Source: Planctomycetaceae bacterium (GTDB lineage: Bacteria > Planctomycetota > Phycisphaerae > Sedimentisphaerales > UBA12454). Taken from it: a stretch of DNA of 64,000 bases. The translations under genes and the position numbers were made by a program. This document shows positions 8,658-17,612 of this stretch, one piece after another. The stretch lies in contig JAJFVK010000021.1 of assembly GCA_021371795.1 (NCBI GenBank), positions 61,467 to 125,466 of the forward strand, in the 5' to 3' direction. Within the stretch, counting starts at the first letter, position 1, and each line of letters starts with the position of its first letter. Below the pieces are notes generated by a model that was given only the letters and a program-made list of their open reading frames with translations, did no database searches and was not told the origin of the DNA.

Positions 8658-11072
8658 TTAAATCTTTTCGTACGGCCACATTTCCAGTCCGCCATCGAGA
8701 AATTTGACATCTTTAAAGCCGTGGTGTTTAAGAATAATCGCCGCTTCATATCCCCGCAGCGAATAATTGCAGAACGCGATAATAGGCCGGTTCTTGTCAA
8801 GCTCAACAAACCGCGACCGCAGCGATGCAAGCGGAATAAATACCGCCCCGTCGATTCGCTGCTGCCTGTATTCCGAAGGCGTCCGCACATCCAGCAGAAT
8901 AAAATCCTTCTTATCAATCATCATCTGCCAAACCTGCCGCGGATTAATCCCCTCGGCAACGCCGTCGAGTTTATTCCTCGCGACATTCGCCGCTGTAATA
9001 ATATTTTCAATCACAGGCGCATAAGGCGGAGCATAGCATAAATCGAGATTGGAAATCTGGTCGACAGTCATATTGCCGCAAATTGCGGTTGCCGCCACAT
9101 CGATGCGTTTGTCTGTATTGCCCGAACCAATTGCCTGCGCACCCAAAAGCCGCCTTGAATTTTTATCGACGACAAGTTTTAGCATTATAATTCCCGCACC
9201 AGCGACAAAATGTTCCCTGTCCGGCGCCGGCACAAGCACCGTAACGACATCAAATCCCGCCTGCACAGCCGCAGTTTCAGTCAGCCCCGTCAGCGCAACG
9301 TTATAATCGAAAACCTTGCACGCGACCGAACCGATAACCTGCCCGAAACTATCCTTTCCGCCGCAAATATTGATAGCCGCGACCCTGCCCTGTTTATTCG
9401 CCGTTGAGCCAAGCGGAATATAAACCGGCTTTTGCGTAATCATTTCAATATTCTCAACGCAATCGCCGACCGCGAAAATATTTTTATCGTTGGTCTGCAT
9501 TTGCGGATTTACTTTTATCGCGCCGGTAACGCCGATTTCAAGCCCCGCCTGTTTTGCAAGCGTTACATTCGGCCTGTTTCCAACCGCGACAATAACCATA
9601 TCCGCCGGATAAGTGCCGTTATTGGTAACAACGCATTCTACATTATCAGTCCCCTGAAATTTTTCAACGCACGTATTAGTAAGCACTCGAACGCCGTGCG
9701 ATTCAAGATGATTTTCAACCAGCAGACTCATCTCGACATCTAACAGCCTGAAAATCTGCGGCAGACATTCGACGATTGTAACCCGACATCCTTTCTTAAC
9801 CAGCGCTTCGGTCATTTCAATCCCGATAAGACCGCCGCCGACAATCACCACATCGCGTGCCTTGCCGCGATCCAGCGCAGCCTTAATGCCCTCGGCATCT
9901 GAAACGCCGTGCAGCGTAAAAATATTGCCGAGTATAATTCCGTCAATCGGTGGCTTTATCGGTTCCGAACCTGTCGCCAAAACAAGTTTGTCATAATCGA
10001 GAACGGACTGCGAATTGTCGATTAAGTGTTTGACGCGCACCTGTTTATTTTTGCGGTCGATTTCAACTGCTTCGGTCTGGTTGAGCAGATGAACATTTTT
10101 AACCTGCTGAAAGAATATCGGGTCGCGTACGACTCCTGCCGGCGAACTCATCAGTTCTTTTTGGTCTTTCACCGCCCCGCTTATATAATAAGGAAGCCCG
10201 CAGCCCGCGTAAGACAGCAGCCTGCCCTTTTCGACAATAGTTACATCCGCATCCGGAACGAGCCGCATAATCTTGGCCGCCGTTTTGGGACCGGCCGCTA
10301 CACCGCCGATTATAACAACCTTCATTGCCGGCTTTTTCTTTGCGTGTGCCTTTTCTTCCTGCTGCTGTTTATCAGACGCCAAAAGTTTTACAATTATTTC
10401 CGTCCCGCCCAGATGTGATTTTTCGATATGAATATTTCCGCCCGCCGCTTCGACGATTGCCTTGACGAACGCCAGTCCCAAACCTGTCCCCGGCCGTGCC
10501 GACTCGCGTGCGCCGGGCGTCCTGAAAAACGGCAGAAAAACTTTTTCACGATTTTCTTCTGCGATGCCTACGCCTGAATCCGCGATTCTGATTTCAAAAT
10601 TTTTCATCGCTTCGTTGTACAAAAGAATCATTTCGATTCTTCCGTTATCAGGCGTGTACTTTATCGCATTGGCAAGAATCGCGTCGAGCATTTCCATAAT
10701 TGCCGCCTGATTGCCCAAAGCGTACGCAGGCTCGGCGTTTATTTTCGCAGTCAGATTGATATTATGTTTTTCCGCCTGTTCATTGAAAGTTTCAGATGCG
10801 TTGCGGACAATTGCAGACAGTTCGACAACTCCCTTGAATGCCGCCGGTTCGTTTATTGCTCGTGAGATTGACAATAATCTTTGCGCCGTAACCAGTGTCT
10901 GGTCGCAGCTGACGATCGCGCGGGACAGCAGGTCTTTTTGTTTGGCGGAAATCGGCCCTGCGAATTCGCCCTGAATTGTCTGAAGAATCGTCCCGATTGA
11001 GGCCATTGGCCCTTTAAGCTGATGGGCGACCAGCGCCGCGAATTTCAAAGGGTCTGATATGATATTTTTCAT
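8658..11072 (-). CDS. Histidine kinase / CoA-disulfide reductase / rhodanese fusion
   Basis: 804 residues in one unbroken frame. Residues 1-232 are a soluble histidine kinase core: H-box AALVAHQLKGPMAS (His17), N-box DAILANAIKYTPDNG (about 130-144), G1 IADSGVGIAEE and G2 GTGLGLAFVKAI. No membrane segment or separate sensor domain is visible. A charged linker (DKQQQEEKAHAKKK) leads to a flavoprotein disulfide reductase from about 250: FAD motif VVIIGGVAAGPKTA, catalytic Cys291 in LLSYAGCGLPYYISG (the CoA-disulfide reductase signature), and NAD motif VVIVGGGLIGIEM. The last ~96 residues are a rhodanese domain with Cys in IIAFCNYSLRGYEA. CoADR-rhodanese pairs are known; the kinase on the front is the odd part. 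A redox or thiol sensor-kinase role is inference. There is no Shine-Dalgarno before the ATG. Confidence 0.88.
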   Translation of the reverse strand: MKNIISDPLKFAALVAHQLKGPMASIGTILQTIQGEFAGPISAKQKDLLSRAIVSCDQTLVTAQRLLSISRAINEPAAFKGVVELSAIVRNASETFNEQAEKHNINLTAKINAEPAYALGNQAAIMEMLDAILANAIKYTPDNGRIEMILLYNEAMKNFEIRIADSGVGIAEENREKVFLPFFRTPGARESARPGTGLGLAFVKAIVEAAGGNIHIEKSHLGGTEIIVKLLASDKQQQEEKAHAKKKPAMKVVIIGGVAAGPKTAAKIMRLVPDADVTIVEKGRLLSYAGCGLPYYISGAVKDQKELMSSPAGVVRDPIFFQQVKNVHLLNQTEAVEIDRKNKQVRVKHLIDNSQSVLDYDKLVLATGSEPIKPPIDGIILGNIFTLHGVSDAEGIKAALDRGKARDVVIVGGGLIGIEMTEALVKKGCRVTIVECLPQIFRLLDVEMSLLVENHLESHGVRVLTNTCVEKFQGTDNVECVVTNNGTYPADMVIVAVGNRPNVTLAKQAGLEIGVTGAIKVNPQMQTNDKNIFAVGDCVENIEMITQKPVYIPLGSTANKQGRVAAINICGGKDSFGQVIGSVACKVFDYNVALTGLTETAAVQAGFDVVTVLVPAPDREHFVAGAGIIMLKLVVDKNSRRLLGAQAIGSGNTDKRIDVAATAICGNMTVDQISNLDLCYAPPYAPVIENIITAANVARNKLDGVAEGINPRQVWQMMIDKKDFILLDVRTPSEYRQQRIDGAVFIPLASLRSRFVELDKNRPIIAFCNYSLRGYEAAIILKHHGFKDVKFLDGGLEMWPYEKI

Positions 11073-11181
11073 ATAATAGTTATGATAATGTATATTTCCA
11101 AAAATTCAAATATGTTCTGACCGGAACCAAATACCGACCAAAACTATCACTATTCACTAATAACTAACGACTAAGGTTTTA

Positions 11182-11210
11182 TTGACAATTACTTATGTTA
11201 ATTGTACAAT
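11182..11210 (+). promoter_or_regulatory. Sigma-70-type promoter for the pilT operon
   Basis: TTGACA (11182-11187), a 17-base spacer and TACAAT (11205-11210). Transcription would start near 11217, giving a leader of about 97 bases before the ATG at 11314. The leader contains an AGCGGC/GCCGC hairpin and the palindrome ATTTGC-GCA-GCAAAT. Confidence 0.7.
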
Positions 11211-11313
11211 ATAACATTCAAATCAGCCTGAGCCTTTAGCGGCAGGTCTTAGCCGCAATGTTTGACTTCATAACTATTTGCGCAGCAAATGGTTAGAGGT
11301 TGGAGTGTATAAA

Positions 11314-12453
11314 ATGACCGATAAAAAACAACCGATTGACACCCATGTGCATTTAGAGATGGAGCCTGAAATCAACAAGTTTTTCAAGGCTTGTGTTAAG
11401 GCCCAGGCCAGCGACCTTCACCTCAAGGCAGGCCAGCCCCCGAAATTGCGTATGCGAGACGGCATAAAAAACACAAATGGCGAGCCGCTGGACTCTAAAA
11501 AAATTGAAAATCTTGTTTTTGAGATTATTAGCGACAAACAGAAGCAATTCTTTATGGAAAACGGCGCTCTCGACTTCGCGTATGAGTTCAGTGATTCGGA
11601 CAGGTTCAGAATTAACATCTTCAAGCAGCGTACAAAAATCAGTCTTGTCGCCAGAAGAATTACGTCAAAAATTCCGCCCTTTGAATCGCTTCACCTTCCG
11701 CCGATGGTTCAGAAAATCGCTGAAACAGCCCATGAAGGCCTTGTCCTTGTTACCGGCCCTACCGGCTGCGGAAAAAGTACGACACTTGCATCGATGATTG
11801 ACCACATTAACACTTTGCGTTCGTGCCATATCGTTACGATTGAAGACCCGTTGGAATTTGTGCACATGGATAAAAAAGCAATCGTGTCGCAGCGTGAAAT
11901 CGGCATCGACGTTTTGGATTACGGTGATGCGATGCGGTCTTTGATGCGTCAGGACCCGGACGTTGTGCTCATCGGCGAAATGCGTGACCGCGAAACATTC
12001 ACCGCCGCGATGCGTGCCGCCGAAACAGGACACCTTGTTTTCGGTACTATGCACTCCGCAAGTGCTTCGCAGACGATACAACGAATTCTCGACCTTTTCC
12101 CGCAGGACGAAAGAGATCTCGCACGTCAGACATTTTCGATGGCTTTCCAGGCTATCATCAGCCAGGTAATTCTGCCGAGCATCAAAAAAGACTGCGGAAG
12201 AGTACCTGCTGTGGAAGTATTGCTTACCAATCCGATTGTACGAAAGCTTATCGCTGACAAGCGTGAAGCCGAGCTTGGTTCCGTTATGAGAGCCTGTCAG
12301 AATGAAGGTATGCAGGACTTCACAGAAAGTCTTAAAAGACTTGTCGAAACAGACTGGATTGACCTTAAGACAGCGCTTGGAAACGCGCCGAACGTCGAAG
12401 AACTTAAAATGTCGCTCAAGGGAATCAGGGCAAGCGCGGGCGTTATTCTTTAA
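11314..12453 (+). CDS. PilT-like type IV pilus ATPase
   Basis: 379 residues from the ATG at 11314, chosen because GGAG precedes it by about 9 bases; an upstream in-frame start at 11278 has no such site. All secretion-ATPase motifs are intact: Walker A GPTGCGKSTT (near 148), Asp box TIEDPLEFVH, Walker B DPDVVLIGEMRD and His box GHLVFGTMHSASASQTI. The N-terminal region KACVKAQASDLHLKAGQPPKLRM is the PilT-type domain. Such hexameric ATPases drive pilus retraction or assembly at the inner membrane. It is the first gene of an operon with the degenerate ATPase at 12483 and the CvpA-like gene. No pilin or platform gene is in view, so the precise machine is unknown. Confidence 0.85.
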   Translation: MTDKKQPIDTHVHLEMEPEINKFFKACVKAQASDLHLKAGQPPKLRMRDGIKNTNGEPLDSKKIENLVFEIISDKQKQFFMENGALDFAYEFSDSDRFRINIFKQRTKISLVARRITSKIPPFESLHLPPMVQKIAETAHEGLVLVTGPTGCGKSTTLASMIDHINTLRSCHIVTIEDPLEFVHMDKKAIVSQREIGIDVLDYGDAMRSLMRQDPDVVLIGEMRDRETFTAAMRAAETGHLVFGTMHSASASQTIQRILDLFPQDERDLARQTFSMAFQAIISQVILPSIKKDCGRVPAVEVLLTNPIVRKLIADKREAELGSVMRACQNEGMQDFTESLKRLVETDWIDLKTALGNAPNVEELKMSLKGIRASAGVIL

Positions 12454-12482
12454 TTTCAAACAATATTCAACCGGAGTAATAA

Positions 12483-14201
12483 ATGCCGACAATTATAGCA
12501 CAAGTACAGATGGGGTTTTATATTTCGCCGATAAAGCTGGTGGTTTTTGTCATTGGTTTTTTGGCATGGCTGCCGCTGCTTAGCTGGGTGCATCAGGATT
12601 CGCTGCAGGTCAGAACAAACGTAAAAAAATGGACGACTATCTTCTTTACTGCCGGCGTGATTGGCCAGTTTGCATGGCTGTTTGTGCCGATGTTTTTCAT
12701 AGGCCTGACACTATATATCATTCTCCTCGGCGTATCCTCATTGCTCTACATAATGCACCGCAACAGTCTTGTCGATGAATTCCAGAAACTGCTCACAGTC
12801 CAGCATATCAAAAGTCTTTTCGTGGATGAAAAGAAAATCCTCAATAAAATTGAAAAAGGTTTGGTCTTTTTTACAGCCAACAAGAACAAAGTTCCGCCTC
12901 CGTCGCCAAAGACGCCGGAATTTTTCGGATACAAAACTTCGCAGGAATTTTTCGACGACGCCATTTGGAGAAGGGCCGAATTTGTCCTGATTACCCCCGC
13001 TCCAGACCAGCAGTACGCGGTAAATTATGTTATTGACGGCGTTACGGAAAAACAAAATCCAAGAACGCGAGAGGAAGTCGAATATTTCGTTCGCTACCTG
13101 AAGAATCTCGCAGACCTCGAAGTCGAAGAGCATCGCAAGCCGCAGACCGGCAGATTCACCGTCCAGAAAGACGGCAAATCGTATGGCTGGGAAGTTATAA
13201 CAGCCGGTACATCAGCCGGCGAGCAGATTCGCCTGCGTTATACCGCTGATTACAATTTCAGAAAACTCGACGAGTTGGGGCTTATGCCGGACCAGCTCGA
13301 ACAAATGAAAAGCGTCGCCAAAGGACCAAGAGGGGTATTTTTGGTTACGGGCACAAAGAAAAGCGGCATGACCACGACATTCTATTCGATGATTCGCAAC
13401 ATCGACCCGTTTTTAAATAACATTAACGTTCTTGAAAAGAATCCTGAATGTGAAGTGCCGAACGTAACGCAGATTTCTTTTGCGCTTAGCGATACCGGCA
13501 CAACGACCTATGCCAAAAAATTCTATCAAATGCTCCGCACCGGCCCCGACATCGTCGGCGTCGAACAGGGCAACGACAAGGAAATCGCCAATCTCGCCTG
13601 TACGCTTATAAAGGATAACAAGGCGACGTATATGACGTATGAAGCCGTGAGCGTAATCGACGCGTTTGTAAAATGGCTCACGCTTGTCGGCGACAAAGCG
13701 CTGGCAATAAACAGCCTTGTCGGAATTTCGAATCAAAGACTCACAAGAAAGCTGTGCGAGCAGTGCCGCACACCGTACGAGCCGAACAAAGACCTGCTCC
13801 GCAAGCACAACATTCCGTCTGACAACATCACCGCGTTTTATCGTCACGGCGAAACAGCGTACAATAAACGCGGCAAACCGGTTTTGTGTACAAATTGCCA
13901 GGGCACAGGTTTCCACGGCAGAACAGCAATATTTGAATTGATTATCATCGACCCGCAGACAAAGCAGCTTCTGCTGCAGGCAAAAACCGTAAACGATATT
14001 GCCGCGATTTTCAGACGCGCTAAAATGCTTTACCTGCAGGAGCAGGCCATTAGAAAAGTTGCACAGGGTGTTACTTCGATTAACGAAGCCATCAGAGCGC
14101 TTTCAGGCCCGCAGGAAGCCGCAAAAAAACCGCAAGCCCCTGCTGCCGCACAGTCCCCCGCACAACAAACACCGCCACAATCGCAAACGGAGAAAAAATG
14201 A
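12483..14201 (+). CDS. Membrane-anchored GspE/PilB-like protein with degenerate ATPase motifs
   Basis: 572 residues. The first ~95 carry hydrophobic segments (about residues 12-35 and 55-90). The rest follows the GspE/PilB plan: GspE-like core from about 200 and the zinc-knuckle pairs KLCEQCRTPY and VLCTNCQGTGFHGRTAIFEL near the end. Every nucleotide motif is altered. Walker A reads TGTKKSGMTTT (Met for the Lys), the Asp box LEKNPECEVPNVTQ, Walker B DIVGVEQGND, and the His box has lost its His. The tail is rich in Pro/Gln/Ala. It starts 29 bases after pilT with GGAG before the ATG and overlaps the next gene by ATGA. I infer a scaffold or regulatory partner of PilT, not an active ATPase. Confidence 0.75.
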   Translation: MPTIIAQVQMGFYISPIKLVVFVIGFLAWLPLLSWVHQDSLQVRTNVKKWTTIFFTAGVIGQFAWLFVPMFFIGLTLYIILLGVSSLLYIMHRNSLVDEFQKLLTVQHIKSLFVDEKKILNKIEKGLVFFTANKNKVPPPSPKTPEFFGYKTSQEFFDDAIWRRAEFVLITPAPDQQYAVNYVIDGVTEKQNPRTREEVEYFVRYLKNLADLEVEEHRKPQTGRFTVQKDGKSYGWEVITAGTSAGEQIRLRYTADYNFRKLDELGLMPDQLEQMKSVAKGPRGVFLVTGTKKSGMTTTFYSMIRNIDPFLNNINVLEKNPECEVPNVTQISFALSDTGTTTYAKKFYQMLRTGPDIVGVEQGNDKEIANLACTLIKDNKATYMTYEAVSVIDAFVKWLTLVGDKALAINSLVGISNQRLTRKLCEQCRTPYEPNKDLLRKHNIPSDNITAFYRHGETAYNKRGKPVLCTNCQGTGFHGRTAIFELIIIDPQTKQLLLQAKTVNDIAAIFRRAKMLYLQEQAIRKVAQGVTSINEAIRALSGPQEAAKKPQAPAAAQSPAQQTPPQSQTEKK

Positions 14202-15274
14202 TTGCCGAATTAGTTGTTATCACTGTTATTCTTACGACAATGGGGTACATTTATTTGAAAGGCTCTCTTGTCAAATCGTTCGTATTATTTATGTGTTCCC
14301 TTATCGCCGCGGTCGTTGCGCTTTCATTTTTTGAAACCGCAGGCAGAATGGTAATCGGCTATGGCTATGGCGGTCAGTGGGTTTTCACAGGCGTACTGAT
14401 TTTGATTTTCGCGATTACTTTTATTGTACTAATGATAATCGCCGAGAAAATCGAACCGTTCGAATTATTCTTTGGCGATTTGCCGGACCGTATCGGAAAA
14501 TGCCTGCTGGCGATTCCGACAGGCTTGATTATCGTAGGCATTTTGTTGATTGCCGTGAATTTATCGCCGCTGTCAGAAAAATGGCCGTACGAGCGTTACA
14601 AGATGGACAGTACGACTGGTTCGCCGGACCAGCCGGACAAAGCTTTGATTTTAAATGCTGACGGTTTCACCGCCGGCCTTGCATCAACTATAAGTAAAGG
14701 TTCTATGTCGGACAAAAAAAGCCTTGCGGTTTTCCATCCGATGTTATTGGACGAATTGGCATTAAACCGCAGTATCGAGGATGAATCAAATCCGATTATA
14801 GCCGGCACAGACGCGATTGCTGTGAAGAGTGCTTGCTGGGCGTCTGACATACTGGCCGAAAAAATCAAAAAAGAGCCGGGAAAAAAACCGATTATCGTGC
14901 AGGCAGAGATTCGCAATTCATTGGTAAAGGAAGGCGGCGCATTGTTCTCCGTTGAATCGGGAATGGTTACATTCACGTTTGCGCAGGTCAGACTGATATG
15001 CACAGACGCACCGGACAGTTACAAAGGTACAGGCGAACTGGAGTTTCCGATTGGCTGGCTGAATCCTGACGGCTCGATTGTAACAAAGGCTTTGAAGGAA
15101 GAGATTAAGCTTTCAGGCCAGGATTTCCCGGACGGCACAAAGACTATTGATTTTATTTTTAATGTTCCCACCGGAAAAACTCCGGCAATGCTGCAGTTCA
15201 AGATTAACGCCGTTGCGGAGATAACCCGCGTCAAAAAAGCTGACGAAACGGAAGCGGCAGAACAGACTAAATAA
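14198..15274 (+). CDS. CvpA-like membrane protein
   Basis: 358 residues, overlapping the preceding stop codon by ATGA, so it is translationally coupled. The first ~125 residues hold about four membrane segments in the CvpA arrangement (IAELVVITVILTTMGYIYL, VLFMCSLIAAVVALSF, GVLILIFAITFIVLMIIA, GLIIVGILLIAVNL) with the amphipathic EKIEPFELFFGDLPDRIGK between the last two. The remaining ~230 residues are probably extracytoplasmic and match no domain I recognise. CvpA family proteins are linked to colicin V export and envelope integrity. The operon link to pilus-type ATPases is the only clue to its role here. Confidence 0.6.
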   Translation: MIAELVVITVILTTMGYIYLKGSLVKSFVLFMCSLIAAVVALSFFETAGRMVIGYGYGGQWVFTGVLILIFAITFIVLMIIAEKIEPFELFFGDLPDRIGKCLLAIPTGLIIVGILLIAVNLSPLSEKWPYERYKMDSTTGSPDQPDKALILNADGFTAGLASTISKGSMSDKKSLAVFHPMLLDELALNRSIEDESNPIIAGTDAIAVKSACWASDILAEKIKKEPGKKPIIVQAEIRNSLVKEGGALFSVESGMVTFTFAQVRLICTDAPDSYKGTGELEFPIGWLNPDGSIVTKALKEEIKLSGQDFPDGTKTIDFIFNVPTGKTPAMLQFKINAVAEITRVKKADETEAAEQTK

Positions 15275-15293
15275 ATGTCAAAAAATTGGTTAG

Positions 15294-15337
15294 CCCAGCC
15301 AACATTTCAATCCTCGCAGGGGACTTTGGCTGGGTTT
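15294..15337 (+). terminator. Intrinsic terminator of the pilT operon
   Basis: Perfect 9-bp stem CCCAGCCAA (15294-15302) / TTGGCTGGG (15326-15334), followed by TTTATT. It sits 20 bases after the stop of the CvpA-like gene. Confidence 0.65.
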
Positions 15338-15422
15338 ATTAAATTCTGCAGGGTAAGCCAGAGCCGCGACCGTTGTACAAAGAGAAAATCTCGTTTAATA
15401 TTAAATTTGAAATTGGTGTGTC

Positions 15423-15623
15423 GTGGATAAAAAAATTAAATTAATTCTGGCTTCGCTGATATTTTCATCAGTCATAGCTTTTCTTGTTTTTTTGTACATC
15501 ATCACGGAGGTAAAGCACCTGTTGCCGACTAAGGCTGCTTTAATACTTGGCGCAGCGGTTACGATTGGTGATTCGTTAGCGGCTTTATATCTTCTTTCCC
15601 GCCCCGCCAAACCAAAAGAATAA
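15423..15623 (+). CDS. Small two-span membrane protein, unknown
   Basis: 66 residues from a GTG start. Two hydrophobic stretches (IKLILASLIFSSVIAFLVFL and ALILGAAVTIGDSLAALYLL) are separated by a short polar turn, and the end is basic (SRPAKPKE). The layout looks like a real small inner-membrane protein, but the ribosome site is poor (GGTG only) and I recognise no family. It follows the operon terminator, so it needs its own promoter, which I could not find. Confidence 0.45.
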   Translation: MDKKIKLILASLIFSSVIAFLVFLYIITEVKHLLPTKAALILGAAVTIGDSLAALYLLSRPAKPKE

Positions 15624-16075
15624 ACACATCTAATTTAGCCGATTGCGGAAAAATGAGGACTGGCTCAAGTCGAGCCGCGTTTTTAGCGGCGAGTTGTGCC
15701 CATCCCAATTTTTCTGTAATTTTTGTTTTTTTCTGCGAATTTCTGTCGATTCTATGTTGTTTCACTGTGATTTACTGTTATTTATCTGCATTTATTTGCT
15801 GAAAAGTATTAAAAACACGGTTTTTGGGGATTAAATACGCGCAATTCAATGGGTTTTGAGCAAAAATCTGCGCAATTCGCGCATAAATGCGTGCAAGTTG
15901 AAGGTTTTTTGCGTGTAATAATTCGCAGGTTTGCAAAATTTGCGCAGGAAATCGCGTGCGCAGATTAACAAAAACTTTCATGAATTTTCTAAAACGCGCG
16001 CGGAATTAACGGTATGTATAAATCAGAAAATGTGATGAGGATTGGCAATTAAGAATTCAAAATTAAGAATGTAGT
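15624..16075. other. Gene-free stretch with T-rich and GCGC-rich words
   Basis: I see no gene here. The first part has GGCTC/GAGCC palindromic text and T-rich repeats (TTTTTCTG, TTTACTGTTATTTATCTG). The part near 15835-16000 is dense in GCGC/TGCGC words (GCGCAATTC twice, TGCGCAGG, GTGCGCAG) on an AT-rich background. No convincing hairpin terminator or promoter was found. Confidence 0.4.
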
Positions 16076-16228
16076 TTATACTTCGACTGTTTCCAGTTCC
16101 CTGACATCGATTTCCATCAGGTGGTCGAGGTAGGTGCTAAGTTCGGTGATGGAGAATTTGGCGAGAAACTCTGGTTTTGCGCTCTTGTTAATCTGACAGA
16201 TAAAGTCTATTATTTCTCGCTTACTCAT
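16076..16228 (-). CDS. Small 50-residue protein, unknown
   Basis: An ATG preceded by GGAGAAAAAAA gives 50 codons and a stop. The product begins MSKREIIDFICQINKSAKPE, continues with FLAKFSITELSTYLDHLMEI and ends acidic (RELETVEV). It looks like a compact helical protein, with a hydrophobic residue spaced every three or four positions. It has the same GGAGAAAA-type ribosome site as the island genes. It could be a small regulator or adaptor; no family was recognised. Confidence 0.6.
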   Translation of the reverse strand: MSKREIIDFICQINKSAKPEFLAKFSITELSTYLDHLMEIDVRELETVEV

Positions 16229-16555
16229 TTTTTTTCTCCGATAGTAAAATTCACATTTGACAATCTTAATATCGGAACATTTATTTATTTTTCTTTAATC
16301 CATTATTCAAAAGAACTTACAACGCCCTATAACTACTTTTGATTTTACACGCAACATATGGGGGGCAACCATAAAAAAAATTACATTATGTAGTTGCACT
16401 TCGCTGGCCGATAAGTATTATAGTGAGCGTGTCCTATAATAAACTGCTCTGGCGGGCAGCAAGACATTTATAATTTTTTTTGCAATTATCATATTTTTCA
16501 CATTATTTATACCCTTGCCCACCGGACATCTGGAAAAATTCAGCGTGAGAAACGT
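16229..16555. other. Divergent AT-rich spacer before the radical SAM gene
   Basis: Non-coding by inspection. A weak promoter candidate faces the radical SAM gene: TTGCAC (16394-16399), 16-base spacer, TATTAT (16416-16421). A second TATAAT lies at 16435-16440. A G-run (ATGGGGGGCAACC) near 16361 stands out but forms no clear structure. Confidence 0.35.
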
Positions 16556-17572
16556 ATGTTTAGCCTTGCTGATAATCTGTACAACCAGACTGTAAGCCCG
16601 GAAATGCCCAAATTCAAGTTATGGAATTCTATGGGTATGCTGCTTACCTACAAATGCCCTGCTGCCTGCGGCTTTTGCTACTATCGGTGCAGCCCGGCCA
16701 AAGGCGGTCTGTTAAGCGTTGACCTGGCAATTGCCGCGTGGAAAAGTTTAATCACCCTTGCCGGCTCATCAGCTAAAATCCACATCACCGGCGGCGAACC
16801 GTTTTTATACTGGTCGCATCTGGCAGAGATTCTGGAAAAGGCCGCCGAGCTTGGTTTAGGCGAAGTTGACGCGATTGAAACAAACGCATTCTGGGCAGAG
16901 GACAAGGCAGACATCATCAGAAAGCTCAAATTTCTCGATTCGCACAACGTCAGAAAGATGAAAATCAGTTACGACCCATTCCACGCCGAGTTTGTGGAAC
17001 ATCGAAAGGTAAAACTGCTTGCCGACACGGCCGCCGAGATTCTTGGCAATGACCGGGTGCAGGTACGCTGGCAGGAGTATCTGGAACAGGGACTGGACGT
17101 TATGAAGATGCCGGACGATGAAAAAATGAAGCTTTTCGTCGAATCCGTCAAAAAATTCCCCTGCCGATTCACCGGTCAGGCAGCCGACAGATTGTCGGAA
17201 ATTCTCGCGGATAAAGATGTTGAGGCAGTTTCAAAAAGCAACTGCGGCAATTCGTTTTTGTCCGCCAAAGGCATTCACCTTGACCCTTTCGGCAATGTCT
17301 TCAGCGGCACGTGCAGCGGGATTGTGATTGGAAATATCACAAAAGAACCGTTAGAAGAAATTTGGCGGAAATTTGTTCCGAGCAAAATGGATGTAATAGA
17401 CGTATTATTCAGAGAAGGCCCTGCCGGCCTGCTTGAAAAAGCAGTTAAGCATGGGTACCAAAAACGCCGATTATATTCTGGTAAGTGCCATATATGCACG
17501 GATTTACGTCAATTTTTCTTTGACAAAGGTTTGTATAGCCCGATAATAGGGCCAACGGAATGTTATAACTAA
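16556..17572 (+). CDS. Radical SAM protein
   Basis: 338 residues. The 4Fe-4S/SAM site is the CxxxCxxC motif TYKCPAACGFCYYRC (Cys34, 38, 41), followed by the glycine motif IHITGGEPFLYW. The C-terminal half has further cysteines (NCGNSFLSAKGIHLDPFGNV, GTCSGI, GKCHICTDLR, PTECYN) in a pattern resembling SPASM/Twitch auxiliary cluster domains. Such enzymes modify peptides or make cofactors by radical chemistry; the substrate cannot be told from sequence. No small peptide substrate gene is adjacent downstream; the 50-residue protein lies divergently upstream. The start has only GAG before ATG. Confidence 0.8.
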   Translation: MFSLADNLYNQTVSPEMPKFKLWNSMGMLLTYKCPAACGFCYYRCSPAKGGLLSVDLAIAAWKSLITLAGSSAKIHITGGEPFLYWSHLAEILEKAAELGLGEVDAIETNAFWAEDKADIIRKLKFLDSHNVRKMKISYDPFHAEFVEHRKVKLLADTAAEILGNDRVQVRWQEYLEQGLDVMKMPDDEKMKLFVESVKKFPCRFTGQAADRLSEILADKDVEAVSKSNCGNSFLSAKGIHLDPFGNVFSGTCSGIVIGNITKEPLEEIWRKFVPSKMDVIDVLFREGPAGLLEKAVKHGYQKRRLYSGKCHICTDLRQFFFDKGLYSPIIGPTECYN

Positions 17573-17612
17573 AGTTAGCCCCCAGCTTTATGCTGTGGGG
17601 TCAGAAAAAATT

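Noticed and set aside
15643..15834. Plus-strand frame of 63 codons after the small membrane protein
   Set aside because: It has Phe/Leu/Cys-rich T-tract translation, no ribosome site and no domain; it lies in repetitive T-rich sequence.
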